Shown here in pieces: positions 1 through 8,153 of a stretch of DNA of 64,000 nucleotides (the first letter of the stretch is position 1; the number at the start of each line of letters is the position of its first letter). Position numbers and translations under genes: made by a program. The notes under the pieces were generated by a model. It made no database searches and had not been told where the DNA came from. It saw only the letters and a program-made list of their open reading frames with translations. This stretch comes from Pelagibacterium nitratireducens (lineage in GTDB: Bacteria; Pseudomonadota; Alphaproteobacteria; Rhizobiales; Devosiaceae). The stretch lies in the NCBI RefSeq assembly GCF_037044555.1, contig NZ_CP146275.1, positions 724,501 through 788,500 of the forward strand, in the 5' to 3' direction.

Positions 1-446
1 TGCTCGACCGGCTTTTCGCCAGCCCCACCAAGGTGGAGGCCGATGACAAGGATTTCTTCGGCGAGTTCAGGATCAACCCCAGGCGTCCGCTCGTTGCGCT
101 CAAGGATGCCTATGACGCCCAGATCGGGCCCAATGTTTCGCTGGAGAAAACCATTGGCGACTATATGCGCGAGCGGCTGGGCGGGACGGCGGAAATCGGC
201 GACCGGGTGGCCATCGGGGCGCTCGAGCTGATCGTGCGCGAGGTCGATATCGAGGGCGAGGTGTCCGAAGCCGGGCTGGCCATCGACCAGGACGCCCAGA
301 AAGCCCGCGTGCCCGTGTTCATGAGCGGGCGGGAACTCAAGGCGTTCGTCCGGGCCAAGCTCAACGAACGGCGGACCAAAAAGTCCAGCCGGAAGATCGA
401 GGCGCAACAGGCCGCCGAGCCTGCTGCCGATCGCTCTCAGGACTGA
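1..446 (+). CDS. C-terminal end of a potassium/proton antiporter (CvrA/NhaP2-like), partial
   Basis: Only the last 147 codons are inside the window; the frame is already open at base 3, so the start lies to the left. The visible part has no membrane helix. It reads as a soluble regulatory tail: about 70 residues around GDYMRERLGGTAEIGDRV and a following IVREVDIEG strand match the CorC/HlyC transporter-associated fold found at the C-terminus of CvrA-type K+/H+ antiporters. A charged Lys/Arg/Glu tail follows. In the family this domain senses ligand or regulates transport on the cytoplasmic side. The gene ends convergently, overlapping the flavin reductase gene by 10 bases. A CorC-type protein is the alternative, because only the tail is visible. 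Confidence 0.65.
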   Translation, partial: LDRLFASPTKVEADDKDFFGEFRINPRRPLVALKDAYDAQIGPNVSLEKTIGDYMRERLGGTAEIGDRVAIGALELIVREVDIEGEVSEAGLAIDQDAQKARVPVFMSGRELKAFVRAKLNERRTKKSSRKIEAQQAAEPAADRSQD

Positions 447-997
447 TCGAGACCCTTGTAGCCGCGCCGGTGCCATATGAGCGGGGCGCGATCGGGGAAG
501 GAGCGGGTGTGGGTGACGATGCCGGCATAGAGGGTGTGGGTGTCCAAAACGATTGCGCCGGCCAGGACGCAATCGAGACTGGTGACGGCGCCGGAAAGCA
601 GGGGCTGACCCGAGGGCCAGTGCTGCCAGTCATCAACCGCAAAACGATCGTCAGGTCCCCAGCCGGCAAAGGCGTCCGCGACCGATTGCTGGTCCTCTGC
701 GAGAACCGAGAGCGAAAAGCGGCCGGCGGCGTCGATGGTGCGGGCCAGATCGGTGTCGCGGGTGATGGAGACGATGACGGCGGGCGGTTCGGCGCTCAGC
801 GAGAGCATGGCGGTGACGGTACGGCCGTACTGGCTGTCGCCCGAACGGGCGGTCACGACAGTGACCGATGCGGCCAGCGTGCTCATGGCGCTGGTAAACT
901 GGGATGCGGGCACCGCGTCGGCGGCGGCGGGGTGGTCGGCCAGCGCGAGGGCAAGGGCCGGGCTGGCCGGCGGCAATTTGATGTTCGGTTTTGTCAT
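437..997 (-). CDS. Flavin reductase-like domain protein (HpaC/DIM6 family)
   Basis: A 186-residue protein with the FMN-binding split-barrel typical of flavin reductases and related flavoproteins. After a variable 30-residue N-terminus come FTSAMSTLAASVTVVTA and RTVTAMLSLSAEPPAVIVSI, the usual flavin-binding strands, then a C-terminal LIWHRRGY element. Family members reduce FMN or FAD with NAD(P)H, often supplying reduced flavin to a separate monooxygenase. No partner oxygenase lies beside it. It is divergent from the SufR-like regulator gene, with a 111-base shared upstream region, which makes it a plausible target of that regulator. Function beyond flavin binding or reduction is not assigned. 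Confidence 0.8.
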   Translation of the reverse strand: MTKPNIKLPPASPALALALADHPAAADAVPASQFTSAMSTLAASVTVVTARSGDSQYGRTVTAMLSLSAEPPAVIVSITRDTDLARTIDAAGRFSLSVLAEDQQSVADAFAGWGPDDRFAVDDWQHWPSGQPLLSGAVTSLDCVLAGAIVLDTHTLYAGIVTHTRSFPDRAPLIWHRRGYKGLDQS

Positions 998-1108
998 TTC
1001 AGGGCTGTTCGGAGCGCCGATCGGTGTAGAGAAACCGGCAGGGCTTGATCTTGCGACCCGGTCTCTGTATTTTCCAAGTAAGTGCTTTCTAAATGTCGCT
1101 CCGGAGCC

Positions 1109-1801
1109 ATGTCAAGCAGCAAACCGGTTATTGAAAATTCGCCCCCCTTGCCCGAGGCCGCAACCTGGTCTCCGCGCAATGCGGCCGAGCGCGTCCTGTT
1201 CCACCTCAAGATGCACGGAGACAAGACGGCCGGCGAGTTGGGCCGGGCGCTCGGAACGTCGGGGGAAGCGGCGCGCCAGCAATTGGTGCGGCTGTCCGAG
1301 GACGGACTTGTGGAAAGCTGGAGCCAGTCGCGCGGGGTGGGGCGGCCGTCCCAGTTCTGGCGCCTGACGGCGGCGGGACAATCGCGGTTTCCCGACACCC
1401 ATGCGGCGCTCACCGTCGAGCTTTTGGGTATCGTGGGCGACACGCTGGGGGCCGAGGTGCTCTCGCGGATCATCGATGCGCGCGAGGAGCGCACCAAATC
1501 GGTCTATCACGCGGCGATGAGCGATGCGGGCGGGCTGGGCGAGCGGGTGGCTAGGCTGGCCGATCTGCGCTCGGCCGAGGGGTATATGGCCGACTGGGAG
1601 CCCGATGGCGAGGGCGGGTATGTGCTTTATGAAAACCATTGCCCGATCTGCGCGGCGGCGACGGCATGCCAGAATTTCTGCCGGGCCGAACTGGCGGTAT
1701 TCCGCGATGTATTGGGGCCCGGAGCGAAGGTGGAGCGCACCGATCATATCGTTATGGGCGCGCGGCGGTGTGCGTATCGGATTTCCCGCGCCGGGGACTG
1801 A
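1109..1801 (+). CDS. SufR/DeoR-like winged-helix regulator with a cysteine cluster
   Basis: A 230-residue cytoplasmic regulator. Residues about 20-85 form a winged helix (ERVLFHLKMHGDKTAGELG, then TSGEAARQQLVRLSEDGLV and the wing GRPSQFWRLT). The C-terminal half carries HCPICAAATACQNFC followed near the end by GARRCAY. In SufR-type regulators a C-x12-C pair plus a downstream cysteine binds an iron-sulfur cluster. Here the first and last cysteines of the quoted stretch have exactly that x12 spacing, with two extra cysteines between them. A GTG 27 bases upstream (1082) is also in frame; ATG 1109 is chosen because it has a GGAG just before it and begins the usual short N-terminus. It is followed by palindromes and the mhqO/mhqD-like pair. 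Cofactor binding is inferred. Confidence 0.75.
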   Translation: MSSSKPVIENSPPLPEAATWSPRNAAERVLFHLKMHGDKTAGELGRALGTSGEAARQQLVRLSEDGLVESWSQSRGVGRPSQFWRLTAAGQSRFPDTHAALTVELLGIVGDTLGAEVLSRIIDAREERTKSVYHAAMSDAGGLGERVARLADLRSAEGYMADWEPDGEGGYVLYENHCPICAAATACQNFCRAELAVFRDVLGPGAKVERTDHIVMGARRCAYRISRAGD

Positions 1802-1832
1802 TCGTTCGGCAATATCGAATAATGAATGAACC

Positions 1833-1867
1833 ATAGTCCGGATTATCCGGACCGGTGGCTGGACTAT
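1833..1867. promoter_or_regulatory. Nested palindromes upstream of the mhqO-like gene, probable operator
   Basis: A perfect 17-base palindrome GTCCGGAT-T-ATCCGGAC occupies 1836-1852. A wider inverted repeat, ATAGTCC at 1833-1839 and GGACTAT at 1861-1867, encloses it. The motif AGTCCGG/CCGGAC therefore occurs as three half-sites. A TATATT at 1865-1870 could be the -10 box of the downstream operon, so a bound protein would overlap the promoter. Which regulator binds is unknown; the SufR-like gene immediately upstream is the simplest candidate, a MarR-type MhqR the other. Confidence 0.55.
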
Positions 1868-1914
1868 ATTGGTCTCCAACAGAGCCCGGAGGGGCTTTAA
1901 CCGGAGATCGGATC

Positions 1915-2847
1915 ATGCTCAACCAGATCAGGGGCCTTCATCATGTGACGTCGATGTCGCGCGATGGCGATGCCAACAATCACTTCTTTACCGATACGCT
2001 CGGTCTGCGCCGGGTCAAAAAGACCGTCAATTTCGACGAGCCTTCGGTCTATCATCTCTATTATGGCGACGAGGCGGGGATGCCGGGGTCGGTGATGACC
2101 TATTTCCCGTTCCCTCATATCATCCGCGGCCGCCCCGGCACCGGCGAAGTGGGCGAGACGGTGTTTTCGGTTCCCGAGGGCAGCCTTTCGTTCTGGAAGG
2201 AGCGGTTTGCCGAAAAGGGCGTTGGCGGGGTGATTTCCGAAGAGGCGTTCGGGGAAAGCCGTCTGCGGTTTACCGCCGTCGATGGCGACAGTTTCGCGCT
2301 CGTGGAAGCCAAGGGCGACGCGCGGGCCCCCTGGACCGGCGGAGCGGTGGCCGGGGACGAGGCGATCCGTGGTTTTGCCGGTGCCAGCTTGCGGCTTGGC
2401 GACAGCGGGGCGACCGAAGAGCTGCTCAAATTCATGGGGTATGAACACGCCGACACCTCCAAGGGTATCAAGCGGTTCGTGATTCCGGGCGGCAATGGGG
2501 CCGATATTATCGATTTGCAGACCCTGCCCAACATGCCGCGCGGCGATCTGGGAGCCGGATCGGTGCACCACATCGCTTTTGCCGTCGACGATCGCGAAGC
2601 TCAGAAGGCGGTGCGTCAGGCGCTGCTCGACACAGGGTATCAGGTGACCCCGGTGATCGATCGCGATTATTTCTATGCGATCTATTTCCGCACGCCCGGT
2701 GGCGTTCTGTTCGAGATCGCGACCAATGAGCCCGGTTTCGACAAGGACGAGGACACCGCCCATCTGGGCGAGGCCCTCAAACTGCCCAGCCAGCACGAAC
2801 ATCTGCGGGCGTGGCTGGAAACCCATCTGCCCGAAATAAAGGACTGA
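1915..2847 (+). CDS. mhqO: Ring-cleaving dioxygenase, two-domain VOC protein (MhqO-like)
   Basis: A 310-residue two-module vicinal-oxygen-chelate protein. The first module begins GLHHVTSMSRDG with a metal-binding His; the second contains GSVHHIAFAVDD (residues about 217-228) and ends RTPGGVLFEIATNEPGF, giving the His and Glu metal ligands of extradiol-type enzymes. MhqO-family proteins protect against quinones and hydroquinones, probably by ring cleavage with Fe(II) and O2. The start at 1915 is preceded by GGAG and lies right after the palindromic operator region; an in-frame GTG further upstream would put coding sequence through the operator. The hydrolase gene follows after 3 bases, so the two are one operon. 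Confidence 0.85.
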   Translation: MLNQIRGLHHVTSMSRDGDANNHFFTDTLGLRRVKKTVNFDEPSVYHLYYGDEAGMPGSVMTYFPFPHIIRGRPGTGEVGETVFSVPEGSLSFWKERFAEKGVGGVISEEAFGESRLRFTAVDGDSFALVEAKGDARAPWTGGAVAGDEAIRGFAGASLRLGDSGATEELLKFMGYEHADTSKGIKRFVIPGGNGADIIDLQTLPNMPRGDLGAGSVHHIAFAVDDREAQKAVRQALLDTGYQVTPVIDRDYFYAIYFRTPGGVLFEIATNEPGFDKDEDTAHLGEALKLPSQHEHLRAWLETHLPEIKD

Positions 2848-2850
2848 CCG

Positions 2851-3459
2851 ATGAGCGAAACCTATTTCACCAAGGAGCATGCCGGGCAGGGGCCGGCTGC
2901 TCCCACGCTCGTGCTGCTGCATGGCACGGGGGGCGACGAGAACCAGTTCTTCAATCTGGGGCGGCAATTGCTGCCCCAGGCCCGGCTGGTCGCCATACGG
3001 GGCGATGTGTCCGAGGGTGGAGCGCTGCGCTATTTCAGGCGGACGGGCGAGGGCGTTTACGACATGGACGACCTTGCGGTGCGGACCGAGAAGATGGCGG
3101 GGTTCCTGAAGGGGCTGAAGTCGGATGGTCCGCTGATCGGGCTCGGCTATTCCAATGGCGCCAATATTTTGGCCTCGGTGATGATGGCCCATCCCGAACT
3201 GATCGATGCGAGCGTGCTCATGCACCCGCTGATCCCCTGGACTCCCGACCCGGTGCACGGGCTTGCAGAGCGGGACGTGCTGATTACGGCGGGGCGGCGA
3301 GACCCGATCTGCCCGGCACCGCTCACCCAGGCGCTGGCCGACTGGTTCGGCGCCCAGAGAGCGGCGACGAAGATCGCCTGGCATGAGGGCGGTCACGAAA
3401 TCGTGCAGGCCGAACTGGCGGCCACCGCGGAATTTCTCGCGGACTTCAATCATGGGTAA
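2851..3459 (+). CDS. Phospholipase/carboxylesterase-type alpha/beta hydrolase (MhqD-like)
   Basis: A 202-residue alpha/beta hydrolase without signal peptide. It shows the oxyanion region LVLLHGTGGDENQFF near residue 20, the nucleophile elbow GYSNGAN (Ser about residue 99), an acid near GRRDPICP and the catalytic His in HEGGHEI near the C-terminus. This matches the small carboxylesterase/phospholipase family that includes Bacillus MhqD, which is co-transcribed with MhqO in the response to thiol-reactive quinones. The gene starts 3 bases after the mhqO-like stop, so translation is probably coupled. The true ester substrate is unknown. Confidence 0.82.
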   Translation: MSETYFTKEHAGQGPAAPTLVLLHGTGGDENQFFNLGRQLLPQARLVAIRGDVSEGGALRYFRRTGEGVYDMDDLAVRTEKMAGFLKGLKSDGPLIGLGYSNGANILASVMMAHPELIDASVLMHPLIPWTPDPVHGLAERDVLITAGRRDPICPAPLTQALADWFGAQRAATKIAWHEGGHEIVQAELAATAEFLADFNHG

Positions 3460-3496
3460 CAGAGCGTAAACCACTGGCCCGATACGGTTTTGTGGT

Positions 3497-3518
3497 GCCG
3501 GCGCATGAGTGCGCCGGC
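3497..3518. other. Perfect GC-rich hairpin before the diguanylate cyclase gene
   Basis: GCCGGCGCA, loop TGAG, then TGCGCCGGC: nine perfect base pairs with a four-base loop. No T-run follows on either strand, so it is not a classic intrinsic terminator. It lies 38 bases after the mhqD-like stop and covers an alternative ATG (3505) of the next gene. This is one reason to prefer the start at 3541. Confidence 0.5.
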
Positions 3519-3540
3519 GCTGTTGGGGGCAAAGCGGGCG

Positions 3541-5349
3541 ATGATGAAATCGCTGATTGGACGACTGGCCGGACCGAGTTTGCGCACACGGGTCCTTTGG
3601 CTCGTGCTTGCTGCGCTTGTGCTTGTGGGCCTTGCCGGCTGGTTTGCCATCAACCGCATCATCGACTCCCTGACGCTCCAATTTGGCACCATGATCGCCG
3701 AACGGCAGGTCCAGTATGACCGCTATCGCGGCATGGCGGCGCTGAGCCGGGAAATTTCGCTGGCCGAGGCACTCAGCCGTTCTCCGGTCATGGTCGACTG
3801 GTTCGCCGACGAACAGAACCCCGAGCGCATGGCGCGCGGGCTGGCCGAAATGGAGCACTACCGGAGATCGTTTACGGACCAGAGCGTTTTCCTGGTCGTC
3901 AACGCTTCGGGCAATTACTATTTCAACGACGCCCAGAACAGTTTTGGCGCGGATCCCTACAGCTACACTCTGGAGCCGTCCCTGCAGCGCGATGCCTGGT
4001 ATTACGCGACGCGGGAGCGGCGCGAGGGGTGTCATCTCAACGTCAATGTCGACGAGGTGCTCAGGCTCACCAAGGTCTGGATCAACTGCCTGGTCAACAG
4101 GGGCGGGGAAGTGCTGGGCATGGTGGGCACCGGGCTCGATCTGACCGATTTCATCCGCGAGGTGGTCGATTTGCCCCAGCCGGGCGTCGATTCGATCTTT
4201 GTCGATCAGGGCGGCGCGGTGCAGGCACACCGGGATGCTTCGCTCGTCGATTTCCGCTCGATCACCAAGGACATCGCCGAAAAGACGACAGTGTTTTCAC
4301 TTGTCGATACCCTCGAAGATATGGCGCTGTTGCGGGCCATGATGAACGGGGCGATGGAGGCCCCCAACCAGATTCGCACCGCGACGCTGACCATGGGGGG
4401 CATGCCCAAGCTGGTCGGGGTGGGCTATCTCGATCACATCGGTTGGTACAACATCACGGTGATGGACCTTGATGCCATCATTGACCGGCGAATCTTTTTG
4501 CCCGTCGGGTTGGCCGCCATCGCGATCCTTTTGGCGGTGGGGCTGGCGCTGAGCTGGATTTTCCGCATCGCGGTGCTCGACCGGCTCGCAAAGGTGGAGG
4601 GCGGGCTTGTCGCCCTGCGCGAGGGCAGGCGGGCGGTGATGAAGCCCGATCGCAGCGCCGACGAAATCGGCAGGCTGTCGCGCACGCTGATCGAAATGTC
4701 CGATACGATTACCGATGCGCGGCTGAGCCTTGAGAGCCAGGTGCGCGAGCGCACCGAGCAGCTCCAGTCACTGGTCAATCTCGACGCGTTGACCAAGATC
4801 GACAATCGGCGCGGGTTCGAGGAAAAGTTCATCGTCAATCGTCGCCGGGAGGACGATGCCAGCCGGATCAACGGGCTGATGCTGATCGACGTCGACAACT
4901 TCAAGGCCGTCAACGATACCGCGGGCCATTCGGCGGGCGACCAAGTGGTGATCGAGGTGGCCCGGCGCCTCAAAGCGTCACTGCGGCGCGTGGATGTCTG
5001 CGCGCGGTGGGGCGGAGACGAGTTCATCGTTCTGGTGCGCGACTGCTCGCCACAGGGGTTGTCCCAGATCGCCAACGCGCTCACCGACATGATGCGCCAA
5101 ATGCCGGTGGTTCTCTCGGACGGAGAGCGACTGGCGGTGACCATCAGTATCGGCGCGGTGCTCGTGCTGGTCGAGGACAGCCTCGAGCTTGCCACCGAGA
5201 TGGCCGATGCGGCGCTCTACAGGGCCAAGGAAGAGGGCCGCGACCGGGTGGTGCTGTTCGAGCGCGAGATGGCCATGGGCCAAGACGCCGACGACGATGC
5301 GACCGATGACCGAACGGTCGCGCAGGCGATCGACAGCGAGGCCGTCTAG
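3541..5349 (+). CDS. Membrane-anchored diguanylate cyclase with periplasmic sensor domain
   Basis: A 602-residue inner-membrane protein. One membrane helix lies near residues 17-38. About 280 periplasmic residues resembling a dCACHE sensor follow (SREISLAEALSRSPVMVDWF, NYYFNDAQNS, the tail GVGYLDHIGWYNITVMDLD). A second helix at about 321-343, a HAMP-like stretch, a short helix and a GGDEF domain complete it. The active-site motif GGDEF at 491-495 is intact, and RRVD at 482-485 sits five residues before it, exactly where the inhibitory c-di-GMP I-site occurs. It should make c-di-GMP from GTP under feedback control. There is no EAL domain. In-frame starts also exist at 3490 (TTG) and 3505. It converges with the small GNAT gene, sharing the bases CTAG at the two stops. 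Confidence 0.88.
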   Translation: MMKSLIGRLAGPSLRTRVLWLVLAALVLVGLAGWFAINRIIDSLTLQFGTMIAERQVQYDRYRGMAALSREISLAEALSRSPVMVDWFADEQNPERMARGLAEMEHYRRSFTDQSVFLVVNASGNYYFNDAQNSFGADPYSYTLEPSLQRDAWYYATRERREGCHLNVNVDEVLRLTKVWINCLVNRGGEVLGMVGTGLDLTDFIREVVDLPQPGVDSIFVDQGGAVQAHRDASLVDFRSITKDIAEKTTVFSLVDTLEDMALLRAMMNGAMEAPNQIRTATLTMGGMPKLVGVGYLDHIGWYNITVMDLDAIIDRRIFLPVGLAAIAILLAVGLALSWIFRIAVLDRLAKVEGGLVALREGRRAVMKPDRSADEIGRLSRTLIEMSDTITDARLSLESQVRERTEQLQSLVNLDALTKIDNRRGFEEKFIVNRRREDDASRINGLMLIDVDNFKAVNDTAGHSAGDQVVIEVARRLKASLRRVDVCARWGGDEFIVLVRDCSPQGLSQIANALTDMMRQMPVVLSDGERLAVTISIGAVLVLVEDSLELATEMADAALYRAKEEGRDRVVLFEREMAMGQDADDDATDDRTVAQAIDSEAV

Positions 5350-5639
5350 ACCAGCAGGTCGTCCCAATCGGGATGGCGGCGGAACTGCACGGCCACATAG
5401 GGACATTGCGGGACGATCTTGAAATTGCCCTCACGCGCATCGGCAACGGCGCGCTTGACCAGTTGCAGGGCAATGCCGCGGCCCTCGAAGGCGCGCGGAA
5501 CGCCGGTGTGGGTAATGATGATCGAGCGGTCCGGCCGGCGCAGATAGGTCATTTCGGCCTGCGCGCCCCCGTCGAGGTCGGCCCAATAGCGTCCATGGTC
5601 GCCGTTCACTGTGTGGTGGATGTCGAGATCGATGGCCAT
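5346..5639 (-). CDS. Small GNAT-like N-acetyltransferase (YjdJ/PF14542 type)
   Basis: A 97-residue protein with the minimal acetyltransferase fold. Strands around AEMTYLRRPDRSIIITHTGVP are followed by the acetyl-CoA loop FEGRGIALQLVKRAV, and the protein ends in VPQCPYVAVQFRRHPDWDDL. This short subclass is known mainly as uncharacterised YjdJ-like enzymes. The start at 5639 is preferred over upstream in-frame codons because the domain begins directly there. The stop codon overlaps that of the diguanylate cyclase gene on the other strand. Confidence 0.78.
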   Translation of the reverse strand: MAIDLDIHHTVNGDHGRYWADLDGGAQAEMTYLRRPDRSIIITHTGVPRAFEGRGIALQLVKRAVADAREGNFKIVPQCPYVAVQFRRHPDWDDLLV

Positions 5640-5748
5640 GGCGTGTTCCTTACAAGCGCTTCGGTGTGAGCGTAACGCACAAGAGATGGTTCCGGTTGAC
5701 GGCAAGAGCAAGGCTTTGCACTCTCTTGCCCGATATCAAGGAGTTCCC

Positions 5749-6141
5749 ATGAGCCTGCCCATCCATCACATGATCGAGCGCGGCCCGCGTCCGGTCGCCC
5801 CGTTTTCCCATGCCGTCGAGGCCGATGGCTGGGTGTTTGTCACCGGACAGATGCCCACCGATCCCGACGCCCCCGATGCGCCGCTGCCCGAGGGCATCGT
5901 GGCGCAGACGCGGCGGGTGATGGACAATCTGGCAATCGTTCTGGGCGGGATCGGGTTGTCGCTTGAAAACATCACGATGGCGCGGATCTATCTCACCGCC
6001 CTCGAGCGCGACTACGCCGAGATGAATGCGACCTATCAATCATATTTCGAGCCCGGAAAACTACCGGCCCGGACGACAATCGGGGTGACCGGGCTGGCGG
6101 TTGGGGCGCTTGTCGAGATCGACCTCATCGCGCGCCGCTGA
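5749..6141 (+). CDS. RidA/YjgF/Rid family protein
   Basis: A 130-residue Rid-family protein. It has the expected FSHAVEADGWVFVTGQMPTD start, a central TRRVMDNLAIVLGGIGLSLENI stretch, and the C-terminal signature PARTTIGVTGLAVGALVEID. The conserved Arg after PA (about residue 107) is the residue RidA enzymes use to bind the carboxylate of imine or enamine intermediates. Such proteins hydrolyse reactive 2-aminoacrylate-type imines in the cytoplasm. The start at 5749 has a clear AAGGAG six bases upstream. Repeat R1 copy B begins directly after its stop codon. Confidence 0.85.
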   Translation: MSLPIHHMIERGPRPVAPFSHAVEADGWVFVTGQMPTDPDAPDAPLPEGIVAQTRRVMDNLAIVLGGIGLSLENITMARIYLTALERDYAEMNATYQSYFEPGKLPARTTIGVTGLAVGALVEIDLIARR

Positions 6142-6273
6142 GTTCGGTGAGGGCGGCCTGCAAATGGCAGTCTTTTGCGCTTCCGGTGCTCACGTACCCG
6201 AAAGTACGCTCCGCTCCGGTTCTCAAAGACTACCATTTTCGGCTCACCCTGACCTAACTCTCCACCACACGGC
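6142..6273. repeat. R1 intergenic palindromic repeat, copy B
   Basis: It fills the whole gap between two convergent genes, beginning right after one stop codon and ending at the other. It shares long runs with copy A at 47893-48068: GGCCTGCAAAT, GCAGTCTTTTGCGCTTCCGG, CTCAAAGACTAC and GGCTCACCCTGACC. The inner GCAGTCTTTTG and CTCAAAGACTAC arms are inverted relative to each other. The left end is shortened compared with copy A. Confidence 0.75.
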
Positions 6274-7182
6274 CTAAGCGAGTAGAACACGCAGGCGGTT
6301 GCCGGCGGGGTCGCGGGTTTCGATGCCGGTTTCGATGTCCTCGACATCCGATCCGGCGATGGTGAGGCGGTCGCGAATTTTCGAGAGGGTTTTTGCGTCG
6401 GGGACGACGATTTCGAACCAGCGCAGGCCCGATGCGCCGACGGGGGGCATTGCGGGATTGCGGCCGGCCCAGATGTTGAAGGCCAGAATGTGGGGAGCAT
6501 AATCGAGATTGACGTCGCCCATGCCGTAACGGCGCGAGAGAAGCTGGCCGGCAAAGCCGATCTGGTCGCGGTAAAAGCCCATGGCGGTATCGAGATCGTC
6601 CACATGGACGTGGACGTGTCCGATGCGGGTGCCCTCGGGCATGGGGGCGAACGGGGTTTCGTCGCCGTCGAGTTCGGCCATAAGGCCGGGCACGTCAATG
6701 GGCTCGCGGCCTGAATGGGTTTTGCCGTCCGGGGTTACGGCCATCAGTTCGTCATGTTCGACGAATTTTCCGCGCCATGGGGTTTCGAAGGTGATTTCGA
6801 TGCCGTTGCCGTCGAGATCCCACAGGTAAAGCGCCTCGGAGACCAGATGGTCGGTGGGGGAGATGCGAATGCGGGCGGCGATGGCACGGTTGAGCATGCG
6901 GGCGAAATCGCGGCGCGTGGGAACGTGAATGGCGACGTGGTAGAGCCCGACGGTATGGGGGACGACCGGCCCGTCGGCGCCGGTTTCGAGCACAACAAGC
7001 ACCTTGCCGCCAACGCCCAGTTCGAGCCGGTCGGGTGTCCGGTTTATCAGGGTCAGTCCGACAACATCGCGCCAGATGGACAGGGCGCGCTCGGGGTCGG
7101 TGACGGCAATATGGATCTGTCCCAGACGGGTCCGGGTGGGAACCAGAAGCGGCGTTGCGACGCTGGGTCCGGTGTCGAGCAT
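6274..7182 (-). CDS. Two-domain VOC family protein, catechol 2,3-dioxygenase-like
   Basis: A 302-residue protein with two VOC modules. The first begins RLGQIHIAVTDPERAL and continues LYHVAIHVPTRRDFAR and WDLDGNGIEITFE. The second begins IGHVHVHVDDLDTAMGFYRDQIGF and ends GLRWFEIVVPD. His and Glu residues fit the Fe(II) facial triad of CatE/YfiE-type extradiol dioxygenases. The substrate is probably a catechol or related diol, but this is not fixed by sequence. The start at 7182 has GGAG eight bases upstream; an in-frame TTG 33 bases earlier has no such site. Head-to-tail behind the GntR gene on the same strand, 56 bases away. Confidence 0.8.
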   Translation of the reverse strand: MLDTGPSVATPLLVPTRTRLGQIHIAVTDPERALSIWRDVVGLTLINRTPDRLELGVGGKVLVVLETGADGPVVPHTVGLYHVAIHVPTRRDFARMLNRAIAARIRISPTDHLVSEALYLWDLDGNGIEITFETPWRGKFVEHDELMAVTPDGKTHSGREPIDVPGLMAELDGDETPFAPMPEGTRIGHVHVHVDDLDTAMGFYRDQIGFAGQLLSRRYGMGDVNLDYAPHILAFNIWAGRNPAMPPVGASGLRWFEIVVPDAKTLSKIRDRLTIAGSDVEDIETGIETRDPAGNRLRVLLA

Positions 7183-7238
7183 GGCATTATCTCCGTGGCC
7201 GTTTATTGCCATCAAGATAACCCCGGGACGCGTTCCGA

Positions 7239-8021
7239 TTAAGTGGACGGAACGCGACGGATTGTTGCCAAATCGCGAATAACGCCGGATGGGGCGGGGC
7301 CGCGACTGGCGGCGCGGGAGACGAAAAGCTCGGGATGACGGTCGGCCAGGGCTTCGGTTTCGCTGATCATGCCATCGAGATGAACATGCATGGCGCGGGC
7401 TGCCCGGTCGCCTTTTCCGACCTTTATCTCGGCGGCGATATTGGCGTGTTCTTCGATGCCGACGGCGATGCGGCGGATGGTGTTGGTCATCTGCCGGGCT
7501 CGATCGAGATTGTTGCGGGCGGTATCGACGACAGCCTTCATGCGCCTGTAGTCCAGCGCACCCAACAGCTCATCGTGAAATTCCAAATCGAGACGATGGA
7601 AGGTCTGCCGGTCCTCGTTGCGGGCGCTTTCGCGCTGGGCCTGAACATTGGCTTCCAGCCGCTCGATGAGACCGGGTGGGCGGTGGGAGGCGAGCGTGCG
7701 AACCGCCTCGCCCTCAAGGGCCTTGCGGATGAAGATGTATTCCTTGATGGCGCCGAGCGAGAGGAAGGACACAACGGTGCCGCGTTGGGGAAGGATATCG
7801 AGCAGTCCTTCGGATTCCAGCCGTGCAAAGGCTTCGGCCACCGGGGAACGCGAGACGCCGAGCCGGGCACAGATCTGAGCTTTGTCGAGCATGGTGCCGG
7901 GGGGCAGGCGGAGTTCGATGATGGCGTTGCGCAATTGCGCGGCCACTCTGGCGGCCATGGACCCACGCGGCATTTCAGCCGAACCGGAAAGAAAGGAATA
8001 GGTCGTTTCGGCGGTATCCAT
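7239..8021 (-). CDS. GntR family regulator, FCD (FadR) subfamily
   Basis: A 260-residue regulator. Residues about 25-90 form the GntR winged helix (MAARVAAQLRNAIIELRLPPGTMLD, then CARLGVSRSPVAEAFARLESEGLL). An all-helical FCD sensor domain follows, with FHRLDLEFHDELL and a late HVHLDG, whose His and Asp residues usually bind a metal and a small carboxylate. The start at 8021 gives the standard short leader. It diverges from the GabD-like aldehyde dehydrogenase gene and precedes the VOC gene on its own strand. A TATAAT on the minus strand at 8053-8058 is a likely -10 box. Confidence 0.85.
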   Translation of the reverse strand: MDTAETTYSFLSGSAEMPRGSMAARVAAQLRNAIIELRLPPGTMLDKAQICARLGVSRSPVAEAFARLESEGLLDILPQRGTVVSFLSLGAIKEYIFIRKALEGEAVRTLASHRPPGLIERLEANVQAQRESARNEDRQTFHRLDLEFHDELLGALDYRRMKAVVDTARNNLDRARQMTNTIRRIAVGIEEHANIAAEIKVGKGDRAARAMHVHLDGMISETEALADRHPELFVSRAASRGPAPSGVIRDLATIRRVPST

Positions 8022-8153
8022 TCGGCCCGTCGTCAAATCGGCATTGCTCGTAATTATAACAGTTTTGTCGAACCTGACCAGCAAAACCGCAACCATTGCG
8101 TTGCTGTTGCCATTGGGCAATTTGAGGCGTTCAATCGCAAAAACACTCAGGAT

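Noticed and set aside
1897-4230. Open frame of 777 codons on the minus strand opposite the mhqO, mhqD and diguanylate cyclase genes
   Set aside because: It spans three well-supported genes and intergenic DNA on the other strand; Arg/His/Pro-rich content shows it is a shadow.
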